Source: an uncultured Litoreibacter sp.
GTDB lineage: Bacteria; Pseudomonadota; Alphaproteobacteria; Rhodobacterales; Rhodobacteraceae
Direction: 5' to 3'
Assembly: GCA_947504205.1 (NCBI GenBank)
Contig: CANNGL010000003.1
Span: 434,001-498,000 of the forward strand
Length of the DNA: 64,000 nt
Of this stretch, positions 44,497 through 52,743 are shown one piece after another. A model generated the notes under the pieces. The model did no database searches and had not been told where the DNA came from. It saw nothing but the letters and a program-made list of their open reading frames with translations. The stretch's first letter is position 1. Each line of letters starts with the position of its first letter. A program made the translations under genes and the position numbers.

Positions 44497-46515
44497 ATGA
44501 AGTCCTACAAATTCGGGATATATTCACTATCCAACTGGCTTGATAACTACCTGTCCAAATTCAGATGGTTTGGCTTTGATCAAGACGGTTTTTTCAATTC
44601 CAGCAGCTGGTTTTTCGACTCGTTTTTCAACTGGGGACGCCCTGCGTCTAACCAGTCAGGCCCCAGTGGCGATCTCACCGTACGGCGCTTTCCGAGCGAA
44701 ATAACCGTCCTTGAAGACACGACGACGGCGATTGACCTGTCAGCGATGAAGTTGAAGTACACCGGAAAGAAAAAGGACATACTGTCCGTCACGTTGACAG
44801 CAAGCGAAGGCGTCCTTGAAGCAGACAGCACAAAAAAAGTGACGGTGACCGGGTCTGGCACCGACGCGATAACACTGACCGGGACGCGTAAACAGCTCGA
44901 CAAGTATTTCAATAAGAAAGCCGCCATCAAATACACTGGCGCGGAAGATGATTCAGGAGACAATGCGGCCACTCTCACCCTGACGACTATAAAAAAGGGT
45001 GAACCGACGGTTTTGGGGAAAACTGACGTCGATATCACGGACACGCCTGATGACATAACGGGCACTTCAGGCAATGACACTTTGATCGGTGATGATGGTG
45101 TGAACACCATCATGGGTCTGGCTGGAAACGATACGATTGAAGGTGGCGCAAGCGCCGACAATCTGGATGGCAGCACGGGAACCGATTGGTTGTACTACAC
45201 CGGGTCAGCGTCTGGTGTTTCGGTCGATCTGAACGCGAATGGGTCAGGTACGCAAACGGCGTCTGGCGGTGACGCTGAGGGTGATGTGATCAAAGGTTTT
45301 GAGAACGTGCGCGGTTCAGATGCTGCTGATATGCTGGTTGGCAATTCTGCTGCGAACTACCTTATCGGTCAGGGCGGCGAAGATACTATCGATGGCGGTG
45401 CTGGCAACGACACGATCCGCGGCGGCGAAGGCGCTGATGTTCTTGAGGGTGGCAGCGGCGTTGATATCCTTCAATATGAAGGCTCGTCATCTGGCGTTAA
45501 TGTAGACCTGAATGAAGATGCTTCTGGTCTGCAAAAAGTATCCGGTGGTGATGCCGAAGGTGATATTGTCTCGGGCTTTGAAAACGTGTTCGGCTCTGAT
45601 TTCGACGACGTCATTATCGGCAATGAAGGCGCCAACTATCTGATCGGCTTCGACGGTAATGACAATATCGATGGTGGCGCGGGCAATGACGTGATCCGCG
45701 GCGGTGCGGGTGCTGACACGCTTGAAGGCGGCGAAGGTGTTGACCTGCTGCAATACGCGGGTTCGAGCACCGGTGTCACGGTTAATCTGGAAACACAGGT
45801 TGGCACCGGCGGAGACGCCGAAGGCGATGTGCTTTCCGGGTTCGAGAATGTTTACGGTTCGGACCATGGGGACAACATCACTGGCGACGGTGCCAAGAAT
45901 GTTCTTTTTGGGTATGCAGGTGATGACACCATCGACGGCGGTGCTGGCAATGACGTCATTCGTGGCGGCCTTGGCGCAGACAGGCTTGAAGGCGGCGATG
46001 GCATCGATTGGTTGCGCTACGCAGGTGCATCGGCTGGCGTCTCAGTCGATCTGAATGCAGACGCCAACGGCTTGCAAAGCGCCTCGGGTGGAGAAGCAGA
46101 CGGGGATGTCATCTCGGGTTTTGAGAATGCTTACGGCACCAGTTACGACGATACGCTGACCGGTGACGAAAACGCTAACATCCTTTATGGCGGCGGTGGC
46201 GCAGATACATTTGTCTTCAACACCACGCTTGGAGCGAGCAATGTGGATCGTATTCTGGATTTCAACTCCAGCGCCGACACGATCAACCTGGATAGCGGAA
46301 TCTTCACAGGTCTGACGCTGGGCTTTCTGGATGCATCGCAGTTCTTGGTCAGTGATACGGGTTTGGCCGAGACGGCCGACCATCGTCTGACCTACGAAAG
46401 CGATACTGGCTATCTGCGTTTTGATATTGATGGCGCAGGTGGGGCCGAGGGTCTTGTCTTCGCATCGCTCAAGACCGGTTTGAGCATGGATGAAACTGAT
46501 TTCTTCATCTTCTAG
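44497..46515 (+). CDS. RTX-repeat calcium-binding protein with tandem 93-residue units
   Basis: A 672-residue, acidic protein. No Sec signal is seen; the first 60 residues are aromatic and unusual (WFGFDQDGFFNSSSWFFDS). Residues about 60-185 form a beta-rich cadherin/VCBS-like domain. RTX nonapeptides (GGAGNDTI, GGEGADVL and similar) then alternate with SGVSVDL-type strands in four tandem units. The C-terminal 90 residues (DRILDFNSSADTINLDSG to DETDFFIF) match the type I secretion tail of RTX proteins, so export is by a T1SS; no T1SS gene is nearby. Position beside the capsule exporter suggests a surface or matrix role. Confidence 0.9.
   Translation: MKSYKFGIYSLSNWLDNYLSKFRWFGFDQDGFFNSSSWFFDSFFNWGRPASNQSGPSGDLTVRRFPSEITVLEDTTTAIDLSAMKLKYTGKKKDILSVTLTASEGVLEADSTKKVTVTGSGTDAITLTGTRKQLDKYFNKKAAIKYTGAEDDSGDNAATLTLTTIKKGEPTVLGKTDVDITDTPDDITGTSGNDTLIGDDGVNTIMGLAGNDTIEGGASADNLDGSTGTDWLYYTGSASGVSVDLNANGSGTQTASGGDAEGDVIKGFENVRGSDAADMLVGNSAANYLIGQGGEDTIDGGAGNDTIRGGEGADVLEGGSGVDILQYEGSSSGVNVDLNEDASGLQKVSGGDAEGDIVSGFENVFGSDFDDVIIGNEGANYLIGFDGNDNIDGGAGNDVIRGGAGADTLEGGEGVDLLQYAGSSTGVTVNLETQVGTGGDAEGDVLSGFENVYGSDHGDNITGDGAKNVLFGYAGDDTIDGGAGNDVIRGGLGADRLEGGDGIDWLRYAGASAGVSVDLNADANGLQSASGGEADGDVISGFENAYGTSYDDTLTGDENANILYGGGGADTFVFNTTLGASNVDRILDFNSSADTINLDSGIFTGLTLGFLDASQFLVSDTGLAETADHRLTYESDTGYLRFDIDGAGGAEGLVFASLKTGLSMDETDFFIF
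45184..46260 (+). repeat. Tandem repeat inside the RTX gene (93, 93, 88 codons, partial 4th)
   Basis: Four units begin with similar DWLxYxGSxSGVxVDL-type segments at 45184, 45463, 45742 and 46006. The first two intervals are exactly 279 bases; the third is 264 bases, a loss of 15 bases in the NLETQVG region. High similarity in protein and DNA suggests recent unit duplication. Confidence 0.85.
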
Positions 46516-46565
46516 TTCGCACGAGGCTGCAGACTGACATACGGGGTCAGAAAGTACTCCTTATG

Positions 46566-47396
46566 TCAGAATGAGTTCTTGTCGTCAGCAAGCGCTTGAA
46601 AAAACCAGCGCTGGAAAATCAGCACCAATATGAGCGGCGGCAGGATCGAGAGAACGATCAGTGCCATGCCGGGCCCACTTTCTTGGCCGATCAGTCGAAT
46701 GCCGCGCACCAGAGTGTAGCGGCTTTCATCTGTACTGATCATGAGTGGCCAGAGATATTGGTTCCAGCCGATCATGAAAGTCACAACAAAGATTGCCCCG
46801 CCGCGTCGCCATGACAGTGGCAGTATGAAGTCGATGAAGAACCGAACAGGTCCTGCCCCATCCAACTTGGCGGCTTCTAGGTATTCATTTGGAAAGCTCA
46901 GAAAGAGTTGGCGAAAAAACAAGGTTCCAAGAGCCACGCTGAGTGTCGGCAGGATCATCCCGATATGCGTGTTGATGAGGCCAAGTGCTTCGGTCGTCAG
47001 AAAGGTTGTAATAAACCGACTTTCCAATGGAAGGAGCAGTGTTGCGAGCGTCAGCCAAAACAGAAATCCAGCTAAGGGCAACCGGAAGTACACCATTGCG
47101 TAGGCGCCCAGAAGAGAGATGATCGTCGTGAACCCGGCAACGCCCAACGCAATGATCAGCGAGTTTTTCAGCATGTCGAGCGCGGTGATCTGATCGGTGA
47201 ACCCTGCCTGTAGCGTAAGTACCTGCGTGTAGTTCGCCAGCGCTTGGGAGCCTGGAAACAACTGTAACCCCTCGCGAACGAGCAGCGCAGTTTGATGAGT
47301 GGATGAGGCCACCATGATCAATATCGGTAAAATAAGAAAGGCCACGCCTGCCAGCAGGATCATATGATTTCCCGCGTTGCGGAGGCGTTTTCCCAT
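46566..47396 (-). CDS. Second UgpE-like carbohydrate ABC permease
   Basis: A 276-residue MalG/UgpE-type permease with six helices and the EAA loop EYLEAAKLDGAGPVRFFIDFILP. It resembles the UgpE at 49260-50105 throughout (LLPLESRFI versus [21 protein letters not shown] versus [12 protein letters not shown]), so the two are paralogues in one operon. It follows the phosphatase gene by 5 bases and closes the unit. It may pair with UgpA to widen substrate range or be a decaying duplicate, but the frame is intact. Confidence 0.9.
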   Translation of the reverse strand: MGKRLRNAGNHMILLAGVAFLILPILIMVASSTHQTALLVREGLQLFPGSQALANYTQVLTLQAGFTDQITALDMLKNSLIIALGVAGFTTIISLLGAYAMVYFRLPLAGFLFWLTLATLLLPLESRFITTFLTTEALGLINTHIGMILPTLSVALGTLFFRQLFLSFPNEYLEAAKLDGAGPVRFFIDFILPLSWRRGGAIFVVTFMIGWNQYLWPLMISTDESRYTLVRGIRLIGQESGPGMALIVLSILPPLILVLIFQRWFFQALADDKNSF

Positions 47397-47401
47397 CTGA
47401 C

Positions 47402-48187
47402 TTATGCCTTGTAGGCGACGTCCGACATCGACAGCAATTCGTCAAATATATCTGGAGAACCGGCAACGACCCTGCCGCCACTTTCTAGGATTGCTTCTGC
47501 GCTTTGGTGTTCTATGCGACCACCGGCTTCGGCGATCAGCAACTGACCGGCGAGGCAATCCCATGCGTTCATATGTGGTTCCGTGTAGCCGATCAGGCGA
47601 CCAGCCGCGACGTAGGCCAACATCAATCCGCCCGAGGCATTGCGAAAGAAGATCCCGCCCCGTGCGGATAGTTCGGCGATCAGGTCTGCGGCCATATGTG
47701 TGGCCGTCCGACCGTTCATGCCGACACCCACGCTGCCATCATCGAGACCGTCTGTCTGTGCCACCTTAAGTTTAGTGTTGCCCAGATATGCGCCCTCACC
47801 GGCCGCGCCCCAGAACATCTCCTTCGTGGACGGCTCATAGATCACGCCAATCTTTGACTGATCGTCTTGCACGCACGCCAGGATCACGCACCACTGCGGT
47901 ATTCCACGAACAAAATTGGCGGTGCCGTCTATGGGATCTATCACCCAGGTCCACCCCGATTTCGACGGGACGTTTTCGTGCTCTTCCCCAACAATTCCAT
48001 CCTCGGGGAACTGCGCCGAAATCTGGTCGCGCACAAATGTTTCAACTTCCAGATCGGCGTTGGAAACAAGATCTTGCGACCCCTTGGATTTGATGTCCAA
48101 TGACGAGATGTTTTTGAAGAAGCTCATGCCAAGCGTACCTGCTTCTTCTGCTATGTCTTTGGCAGCTTCCAGACGGGGATTGGTCAT
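47402..48187 (-). CDS. Inositol monophosphatase family protein
   Basis: A 261-residue Mg-dependent phosphatase of the IMPase/SuhB/CysQ superfamily. The metal-binding motifs are [18 protein letters not shown] and [16 protein letters not shown]. Family members hydrolyse inositol phosphates, PAP, histidinol phosphate or glycerol phosphates. ATG 48187 overlaps the UgpC-like gene stop by 4 bases (ATGA). Position in an ugp-like operon suggests it processes an imported phosphorylated compound, an inference. Confidence 0.9.
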   Translation of the reverse strand: MTNPRLEAAKDIAEEAGTLGMSFFKNISSLDIKSKGSQDLVSNADLEVETFVRDQISAQFPEDGIVGEEHENVPSKSGWTWVIDPIDGTANFVRGIPQWCVILACVQDDQSKIGVIYEPSTKEMFWGAAGEGAYLGNTKLKVAQTDGLDDGSVGVGMNGRTATHMAADLIAELSARGGIFFRNASGGLMLAYVAAGRLIGYTEPHMNAWDCLAGQLLIAEAGGRIEHQSAEAILESGGRVVAGSPDIFDELLSMSDVAYKA

Positions 48188-49260
48188 ATTAATCGTTCGC
48201 CCGTGTCCTTGCGGAACACAAAGGCTGTCGAGGGATCGAAGCTTAGCTTGAGGACACTGTCGAGCGACGGCAGGACGTTCTTGTCCCCCTTCAGGCAAAT
48301 TTCCAGGGCGTCACCTTCCTCGTTGATTGCATCGCTTAGCGCTCCATAAACTAGGTTTTCGCCGCCGTGCTGCTCCACCAGATCAACCCGCATTTCAAGT
48401 TGGCCCTTAGGGTCCTGTTGCATCACGTCAGGCCGAATGCCCAGCATCAAGTCTGTATCCTTTGGAAGGTCCTTGAAACCTTTCAGGGTCAGCGCTTGAT
48501 TGTTTAGCGTCGTGCCATCGAACGTAACGGGGATCAGGTTGATCTGTGGCGCGCCGATGAAGGAGGCGACAAACAGCGTCTTGGGATTGGAGTACAACTC
48601 CATGGGTGCTCCCATCTGTTCGACTTTGCCTTCGTTGATGACGGCTAGGCGATCCGCCAGCGTCATGGCTTCTGTCTGATCGTGAGTCACATATATCGAA
48701 GTGACATTCATCCGGCGCTGTAATTTCTTGATCTCGATGCGCATTTGCACACGCAACTTTGCATCGAGGTTAGAGAGCGGCTCATCGAACAGGAAAACCT
48801 GTGGATCGCGGACAATCGCACGCCCCATAGCAACGCGCTGACGTTGGCCGCCGGATAGCTGGTTTGGCTGCCGATCGAGAAACTGATCGATCTTGAGCAT
48901 TGTCGCCGCTTCATTGACCCGGCGTTCAATCTCCGCGTTGTCCAGCTTTCGATTTTTCAGCCCATAGGACATGTTTCCGCGAACGGACATGTGCGGGTAA
49001 AGCGCATAGTTCTGGAAGACCATGGCGACATCACGTTCCGACGGGGAAACGTCATTGATCACCCGATCACCAATCTTGATGTCACCCTCAGAGATGCTCT
49101 CCAATCCTGCTACCATGCGAAGCAAGGTCGACTTTCCGCAGCCGGAGGGACCAACAAAAACGATCATCTCGCCGCTTTGAATATCCATGTCGACACCACG
49201 GATTGCCTCGGCGCCATTTGGATAGGTTTTGCGAACGGATTTTAGTTCAACACCCGACAT
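48184..49260 (-). CDS. Sugar/glycerol-phosphate ABC transporter ATPase (UgpC/MalK-like)
   Basis: A 358-residue CUT1 ATPase: Walker [12 protein letters not shown], signature [16 protein letters not shown], Walker [13 protein letters not shown] and the H-loop [12 protein letters not shown]-terminal TOBE/OB region follows (GIRPDVM, ending with FDPSTAFVF). It energises the importer whose other subunits follow on the same strand. Its ATG overlaps the preceding UgpE stop by one base. Confidence 0.93.
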   Translation of the reverse strand: MSGVELKSVRKTYPNGAEAIRGVDMDIQSGEMIVFVGPSGCGKSTLLRMVAGLESISEGDIKIGDRVINDVSPSERDVAMVFQNYALYPHMSVRGNMSYGLKNRKLDNAEIERRVNEAATMLKIDQFLDRQPNQLSGGQRQRVAMGRAIVRDPQVFLFDEPLSNLDAKLRVQMRIEIKKLQRRMNVTSIYVTHDQTEAMTLADRLAVINEGKVEQMGAPMELYSNPKTLFVASFIGAPQINLIPVTFDGTTLNNQALTLKGFKDLPKDTDLMLGIRPDVMQQDPKGQLEMRVDLVEQHGGENLVYGALSDAINEEGDALEICLKGDKNVLPSLDSVLKLSFDPSTAFVFRKDTGERLI

Positions 49261-50105
49261 TATTTCTCACTTTCGACAAGGCCCTTAACGAACCAGTTTT
49301 GGAACACCAGCACCACAAGCACCGGCGGCAGGGTTGCCAGAATGGTCAGTGCAAAGGCCTTTTGGAATTGTGGCAGCTCGCCGCCTTCATTGAGCACCTG
49401 ATAGATTTGTTTGATGCCGATCACCAAGGTGTAGTTCTCTTCTTTCGTGGTCATAATCAGTGGCCAGAGATACTGGTTCCAACCGACCACAAACATGATG
49501 ATCAAGATCGCAGCGATCATGGTTTTGGAGAGCGGGACAAGGATGTCGATGAAGAAGCCCCACGAGGTCGCCCCGTCCAGCCGTGCGGCCTCCAGTAACT
49601 CATCCGGCACCGAGCGGAAGAACTGCCGAAAAAAGAAAGTGCCTGTGGCGGATGCGATGAGCGGAATGATCAGTCCCGCGTGAGTGTCCAAAAGCCCCAT
49701 GTCCGCGACAACCTTGTAGGACGGGATGATCCGCACCTCCAGCGGCAGCAGAAGCGTCATGAAGATGGTCCAGAACAAAGGAACGGCCAAGCGGAAGCGG
49801 AAATACACGATTGCATAGGCCGCCAGCATGGAAATCACCACTTTGCCGACAGCAAACCCGATCCCCAGGATCAGACTGTTTTTCAACATGGCGGTGGCGG
49901 TGACCTTCTTCATTACTCCGCCTTCAACAAAGAGTACCTCGTTATAGGTCTCGAAAAAATGCCCGCCGGGAATGATCTGAAGTCCTTCGCGCAGGATTGT
50001 TTCCGGCGCGTGGGTAGAGGTAGCGAAGGCAACCCAGACTGGCAGCGTCATGAAAATCGCGCCGCAAATCAGGATCAGATGGGTCATTAAGGAAGTACGG
50101 TTCAT
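49260..50105 (-). CDS. UgpE-like carbohydrate/glycerol-3-phosphate ABC permease
   Basis: A 281-residue CUT1 permease with six helices and the EAA motif [23 protein letters not shown], followed by [12 protein letters not shown]. The N-terminal [18 protein letters not shown] is a periplasmic loop characteristic of UgpE. It overlaps the UgpA stop by one base and the ATPase start by one base, so the genes are tightly coupled. Confidence 0.92.
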   Translation of the reverse strand: MNRTSLMTHLILICGAIFMTLPVWVAFATSTHAPETILREGLQIIPGGHFFETYNEVLFVEGGVMKKVTATAMLKNSLILGIGFAVGKVVISMLAAYAIVYFRFRLAVPLFWTIFMTLLLPLEVRIIPSYKVVADMGLLDTHAGLIIPLIASATGTFFFRQFFRSVPDELLEAARLDGATSWGFFIDILVPLSKTMIAAILIIMFVVGWNQYLWPLIMTTKEENYTLVIGIKQIYQVLNEGGELPQFQKAFALTILATLPPVLVVLVFQNWFVKGLVESEK

Positions 50106-50983
50106 CAGTAATGCACCTTCTTCTCAATGAAGCGGAACTGGATTACGGTCAGCGCAAGGACCAGCAGCATAAGCACCACCGATTGAGCGGAAGACCCGCC
50201 AATATCTGCACCCCTGAAACCGTCTTGGAAAACCTTGAACACCAGCGTTGTTGTGGCTCCGCCCGGCGCGCCTTGGGTCGTGGTGTCGATGATGCCGAAA
50301 GTCTCGAAGAACGCGTAGGTGATGTTGATCACCATCAAGAAAAAGGTGGTTGGCGCCAAAAGTGGGAAGGTAATGGTCCAGAAACGACGCGTAGAGCTTT
50401 TGCAATCCATCAATGCGGCTTCCTGCACGGATTTGGGTATGCCTTGCAGCCCAGACAGGAAGAATATGAAATTCACGCTGACTTGCTTCCAGACGGAGAT
50501 AAGCACCACGACAAACCCTGCGTCTACTGGATCGAGCTTGTGGTCAAAATCGAAACCCACGGCGTTCATGAATCCATACAGATCCCCGATTAGCGGGTTG
50601 AACATCAGATTGCCCATCAGACCGGCGACGGGTGGCGCGATGGCGTAGGCCCACATCAGGAGTGTCTTGTAGGTGCTTGCGCCCTGGATGACCTCGTTGG
50701 CTTTGACCGCCAGAAGCAAGGCCAGCCCCAATGACAGGAAAGTCACGAGGACGGAGAAGATCATCGTGAACCAGGCGGCCTGCAACCAAGCGCCTGAAAA
50801 GATGGTGTCGGAATAGTTGCGAAACCAAACAAATTGCGAAGACAGTCCGAAGGCGTCCTCAAGCAGAAAGGATTGGTAAACGGCTTGTGCGGCAGGCCAG
50901 AGGAAGAAAATCACGATGATGATGATCTGCGGCGCCACAAATAAATAGGGGATGGGGCTGTGCTCGTATTGAACGCGCTTCAT
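50105..50983 (-). CDS. UgpA-like carbohydrate/glycerol-3-phosphate ABC permease
   Basis: A 292-residue permease with the MalF/UgpA pattern: PYLFVAPQIIIIVIFFLWPA as the first helix, the QSFLLEDAFGLSSQFVWFRNY periplasmic loop, and the EAA motif SVQEAALMDCKSSTRRFWTITFP. The last segment IQFRFIEKKVHY is typical of UgpA. It is preceded by a stem-loop that separates it from the binding-protein gene. Confidence 0.92.
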   Translation of the reverse strand: MKRVQYEHSPIPYLFVAPQIIIIVIFFLWPAAQAVYQSFLLEDAFGLSSQFVWFRNYSDTIFSGAWLQAAWFTMIFSVLVTFLSLGLALLLAVKANEVIQGASTYKTLLMWAYAIAPPVAGLMGNLMFNPLIGDLYGFMNAVGFDFDHKLDPVDAGFVVVLISVWKQVSVNFIFFLSGLQGIPKSVQEAALMDCKSSTRRFWTITFPLLAPTTFFLMVINITYAFFETFGIIDTTTQGAPGGATTTLVFKVFQDGFRGADIGGSSAQSVVLMLLVLALTVIQFRFIEKKVHY

Positions 50984-51010
50984 TTCTGAGAACTTTCAGG
51001 GTCTTGAGAG

Positions 51011-51040
51011 TGCGGCCAGCGAGGTAGCCCGCTGGCCGCA
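51011..51040 (-). other. Stable stem-loop between ugpB-like and ugpA-like genes
   Basis: TGCGGCCAGCG and CGCTGGCCGCA form a perfect 11-bp stem around an 8-base loop just after the binding-protein stop and 28 bases before the UgpA start. Such hairpins typically limit read-through or protect the 3' end of the binding-protein mRNA, giving more binding protein than permease. Confidence 0.7.
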
Positions 51041-51046
51041 ATATGC

Positions 51047-52342
51047 TTAGTTCATGCTTGCGTTGAAGCGGTCGAGCAGCGCGTTGCTCTCCTCTTCCAT
51101 TGCCTCAAAGGCCGCATCCACAGTCGACGCACCTGAGAAGATGTTGTCATACTGTTTGTACATCGCCTCACGGATTTGCACGTAGAACCCTAGACGGTAA
51201 CCTTTGGTCCACTCGCCCCCTGGCTGTGTCAGCTGCAGAATGCCAACTTCAGCGTCCGGCGTGGTGTCGTAGTAACCGTCAGCTTTCGCCATGTCATAGG
51301 CAGCGTTCGTAATCGGCACGTAACCTGTTTCCTTGTGCCAGAAATACTGCATTTCCGGGCTGGTCAGGAAGGTCATGAAGTCTGCCACACCTTTGTTCTC
51401 GTCTTCTGGCTTTCCGGCCATTGCGAACAAAGCGGCGCCACCGATGAAAGTGCCCTTTGGCTCATCAATGATCGATTTCCAGTAAGGCAAATAAGACGCA
51501 CCAAATTCGAACTCAGCCGATTTGCTCAGTCCGCCAAACGAACCGGAGGAGCCCAACCACATTGCTACTTTTTGTTGGACGAAGGCGTCTTGGTTGTCGC
51601 CCCAGCCACGACCGTAAAAGCCGTAGTAGCCAGCATCAAGCCATTCTTTAACTTTCGACCAGTGCATTTTCATGTGGTCGTTGTTGTAAAGAATTTCGAC
51701 ATCCGTGGAATCGTAACCATTGTTGCCAGTGGCAAGTTGCAGGTTGTGACGTGAATGGAAATTCTCTGAAAAGATCCAAGGGCTGTGGCTTTGAGCAAGC
51801 GCCTGATAGCCGGCTTCCTTGATCTTTGGTGCCATCGCTTCGAACTCTTCCCAAGTGGCAGGCGGAGCGTCGATACCAGCTTTGGTCAGGATATCCTTGT
51901 TGTAGTACAGAAGCGGTGTAGAAGAGTTGAACGGCATACCGATCATCTTTCCGTCGCTGTCGGCATAAAAATACCGAACGCCTTCGATATAGTCGGCGCT
52001 GTCAAATCCGCCTGCATGCTCTGTCATCAGGTCTGCAACTGGGATCGTTGCACCTTTGGCATTGATGATCGTGGCCGCGCCAGCATCAAAAATCTGGATG
52101 ATATTTGGCTGCTGTTTAGCACGAAACGCAGCGATACCAGCGGTCATCGTGTCCTCGTAACCGCCCTTGTAGGTCGGCACCAGATTATAAGTATCTTGGC
52201 TTGCATTATACTTCGCCGCGATTTCTTCTACGACTTCTCCAAGTCGCCCACCCATAGCGTGCCAAAACTGAATGTCAGTCGCGGCTGCGGCAGGACCCGC
52301 AATCGTCATGACACCTGCAATTAGCAATGTTGGAAATCTCAT
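51047..52342 (-). CDS. UgpB-like extracellular solute-binding protein
   Basis: A 431-residue periplasmic binding protein of the glycerol-3-phosphate/sugar type. It begins with a signal peptide (MRFPTLLIAGVMTIAGPAAAA) and then TDIQFWHAMGGRLGEVVEEIAAKYNASQ, the UgpB-type opening; PFNSSTPLLYYNKDI and VQQKVAMWLGSSGSFGG are also UgpB-like. It is the first gene of the importer operon, with a long upstream region. Binding of glycerol-3-phosphate or glycerophosphodiesters is suggested by family. Confidence 0.92.
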   Translation of the reverse strand: MRFPTLLIAGVMTIAGPAAAATDIQFWHAMGGRLGEVVEEIAAKYNASQDTYNLVPTYKGGYEDTMTAGIAAFRAKQQPNIIQIFDAGAATIINAKGATIPVADLMTEHAGGFDSADYIEGVRYFYADSDGKMIGMPFNSSTPLLYYNKDILTKAGIDAPPATWEEFEAMAPKIKEAGYQALAQSHSPWIFSENFHSRHNLQLATGNNGYDSTDVEILYNNDHMKMHWSKVKEWLDAGYYGFYGRGWGDNQDAFVQQKVAMWLGSSGSFGGLSKSAEFEFGASYLPYWKSIIDEPKGTFIGGAALFAMAGKPEDENKGVADFMTFLTSPEMQYFWHKETGYVPITNAAYDMAKADGYYDTTPDAEVGILQLTQPGGEWTKGYRLGFYVQIREAMYKQYDNIFSGASTVDAAFEAMEEESNALLDRFNASMN

Positions 52343-52400
52343 ATTTCGTCCCTTTCCAAGGATACCGTAAGTTTACGGAGTTGCTTATAAGGGCGAAAAA

Positions 52401-52418
52401 GTAACCACCACATGACAC
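52401..52418 (-). promoter_or_regulatory. Candidate PhoB box upstream of the UgpB-like gene
   Basis: On the minus strand, GTGTCAT-GTGG-TGGTTAC has two 7-base half-sites, 11 bases apart, resembling the Pho box CTGTCAT-N4-CTGTCAC; the second half-site has two mismatches. The position, about 60 bases before the start codon, is suitable for phosphate-starvation control of an ugp-like operon. Confidence 0.35.
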
Positions 52419-52705
52419 TGTAACAGCCTAGTCCCCCCCTGAGATTTTGTAAGCATTCAGCGTGGGGGGCTGCGAGTCAACTACCCGTAAGTAGATTTCT
52501 GTTTGCGATAACATTTGCTGAAACAAATGAACGCAAATAGATTGATCGCCATCGATATCGAACTGAGGCCGGTCTAACGAACAATAGGAAGAAGAGTTCG
52601 CCTGACTAAGCTCGACAAACACGTATTAACTATTTGAAATAAAGTAGAAATATCCATTCTACTTAGCGCTTTGCACGGGTCTCACTGTCAGTAGTCTGGC
52701 TCGAG

Positions 52706-52736
52706 TGTGCCCCCTCATTCTGGATGAAAGGGCACA
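52706..52736 (-). terminator. Hairpin terminator after the IorB-like gene
   Basis: TGTGCCC (52706-52712) and GGGCACA (52730-52736) form the outer stem, with TCAT/ATGA as inner stem. It lies 8 bases after the stop codon at 52744. No strong T tract follows, so efficiency is uncertain. Confidence 0.55.
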
Positions 52737-52743
52737 AGCTTCT

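Larger units (their letters stand above)
52343..52743. other. 401-base intergenic region with operon promoter and terminator
   Basis: The half near 52342 is the leader of the UgpB-like gene; it has an inverted repeat CCGTAA-GT-TTACGG (52365-52378) and a candidate PhoB box. The half near 52743 holds a terminator hairpin for the IorB-like gene. The middle (about 52440-52680) has no convincing gene; a CCGTAAG sequence recurs near 52485. Confidence 0.55.

Noticed and set aside
45184-46260. Direct repeats considered as a CRISPR array
   Set aside because: Units are 279 bases, in frame and protein-coding RTX modules; there are no short repeats with unique spacers.
44580-46383. Minus-strand frames opposite the RTX gene
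   Set aside because: They mirror the repeat periodicity of the RTX gene and show no protein family motif.
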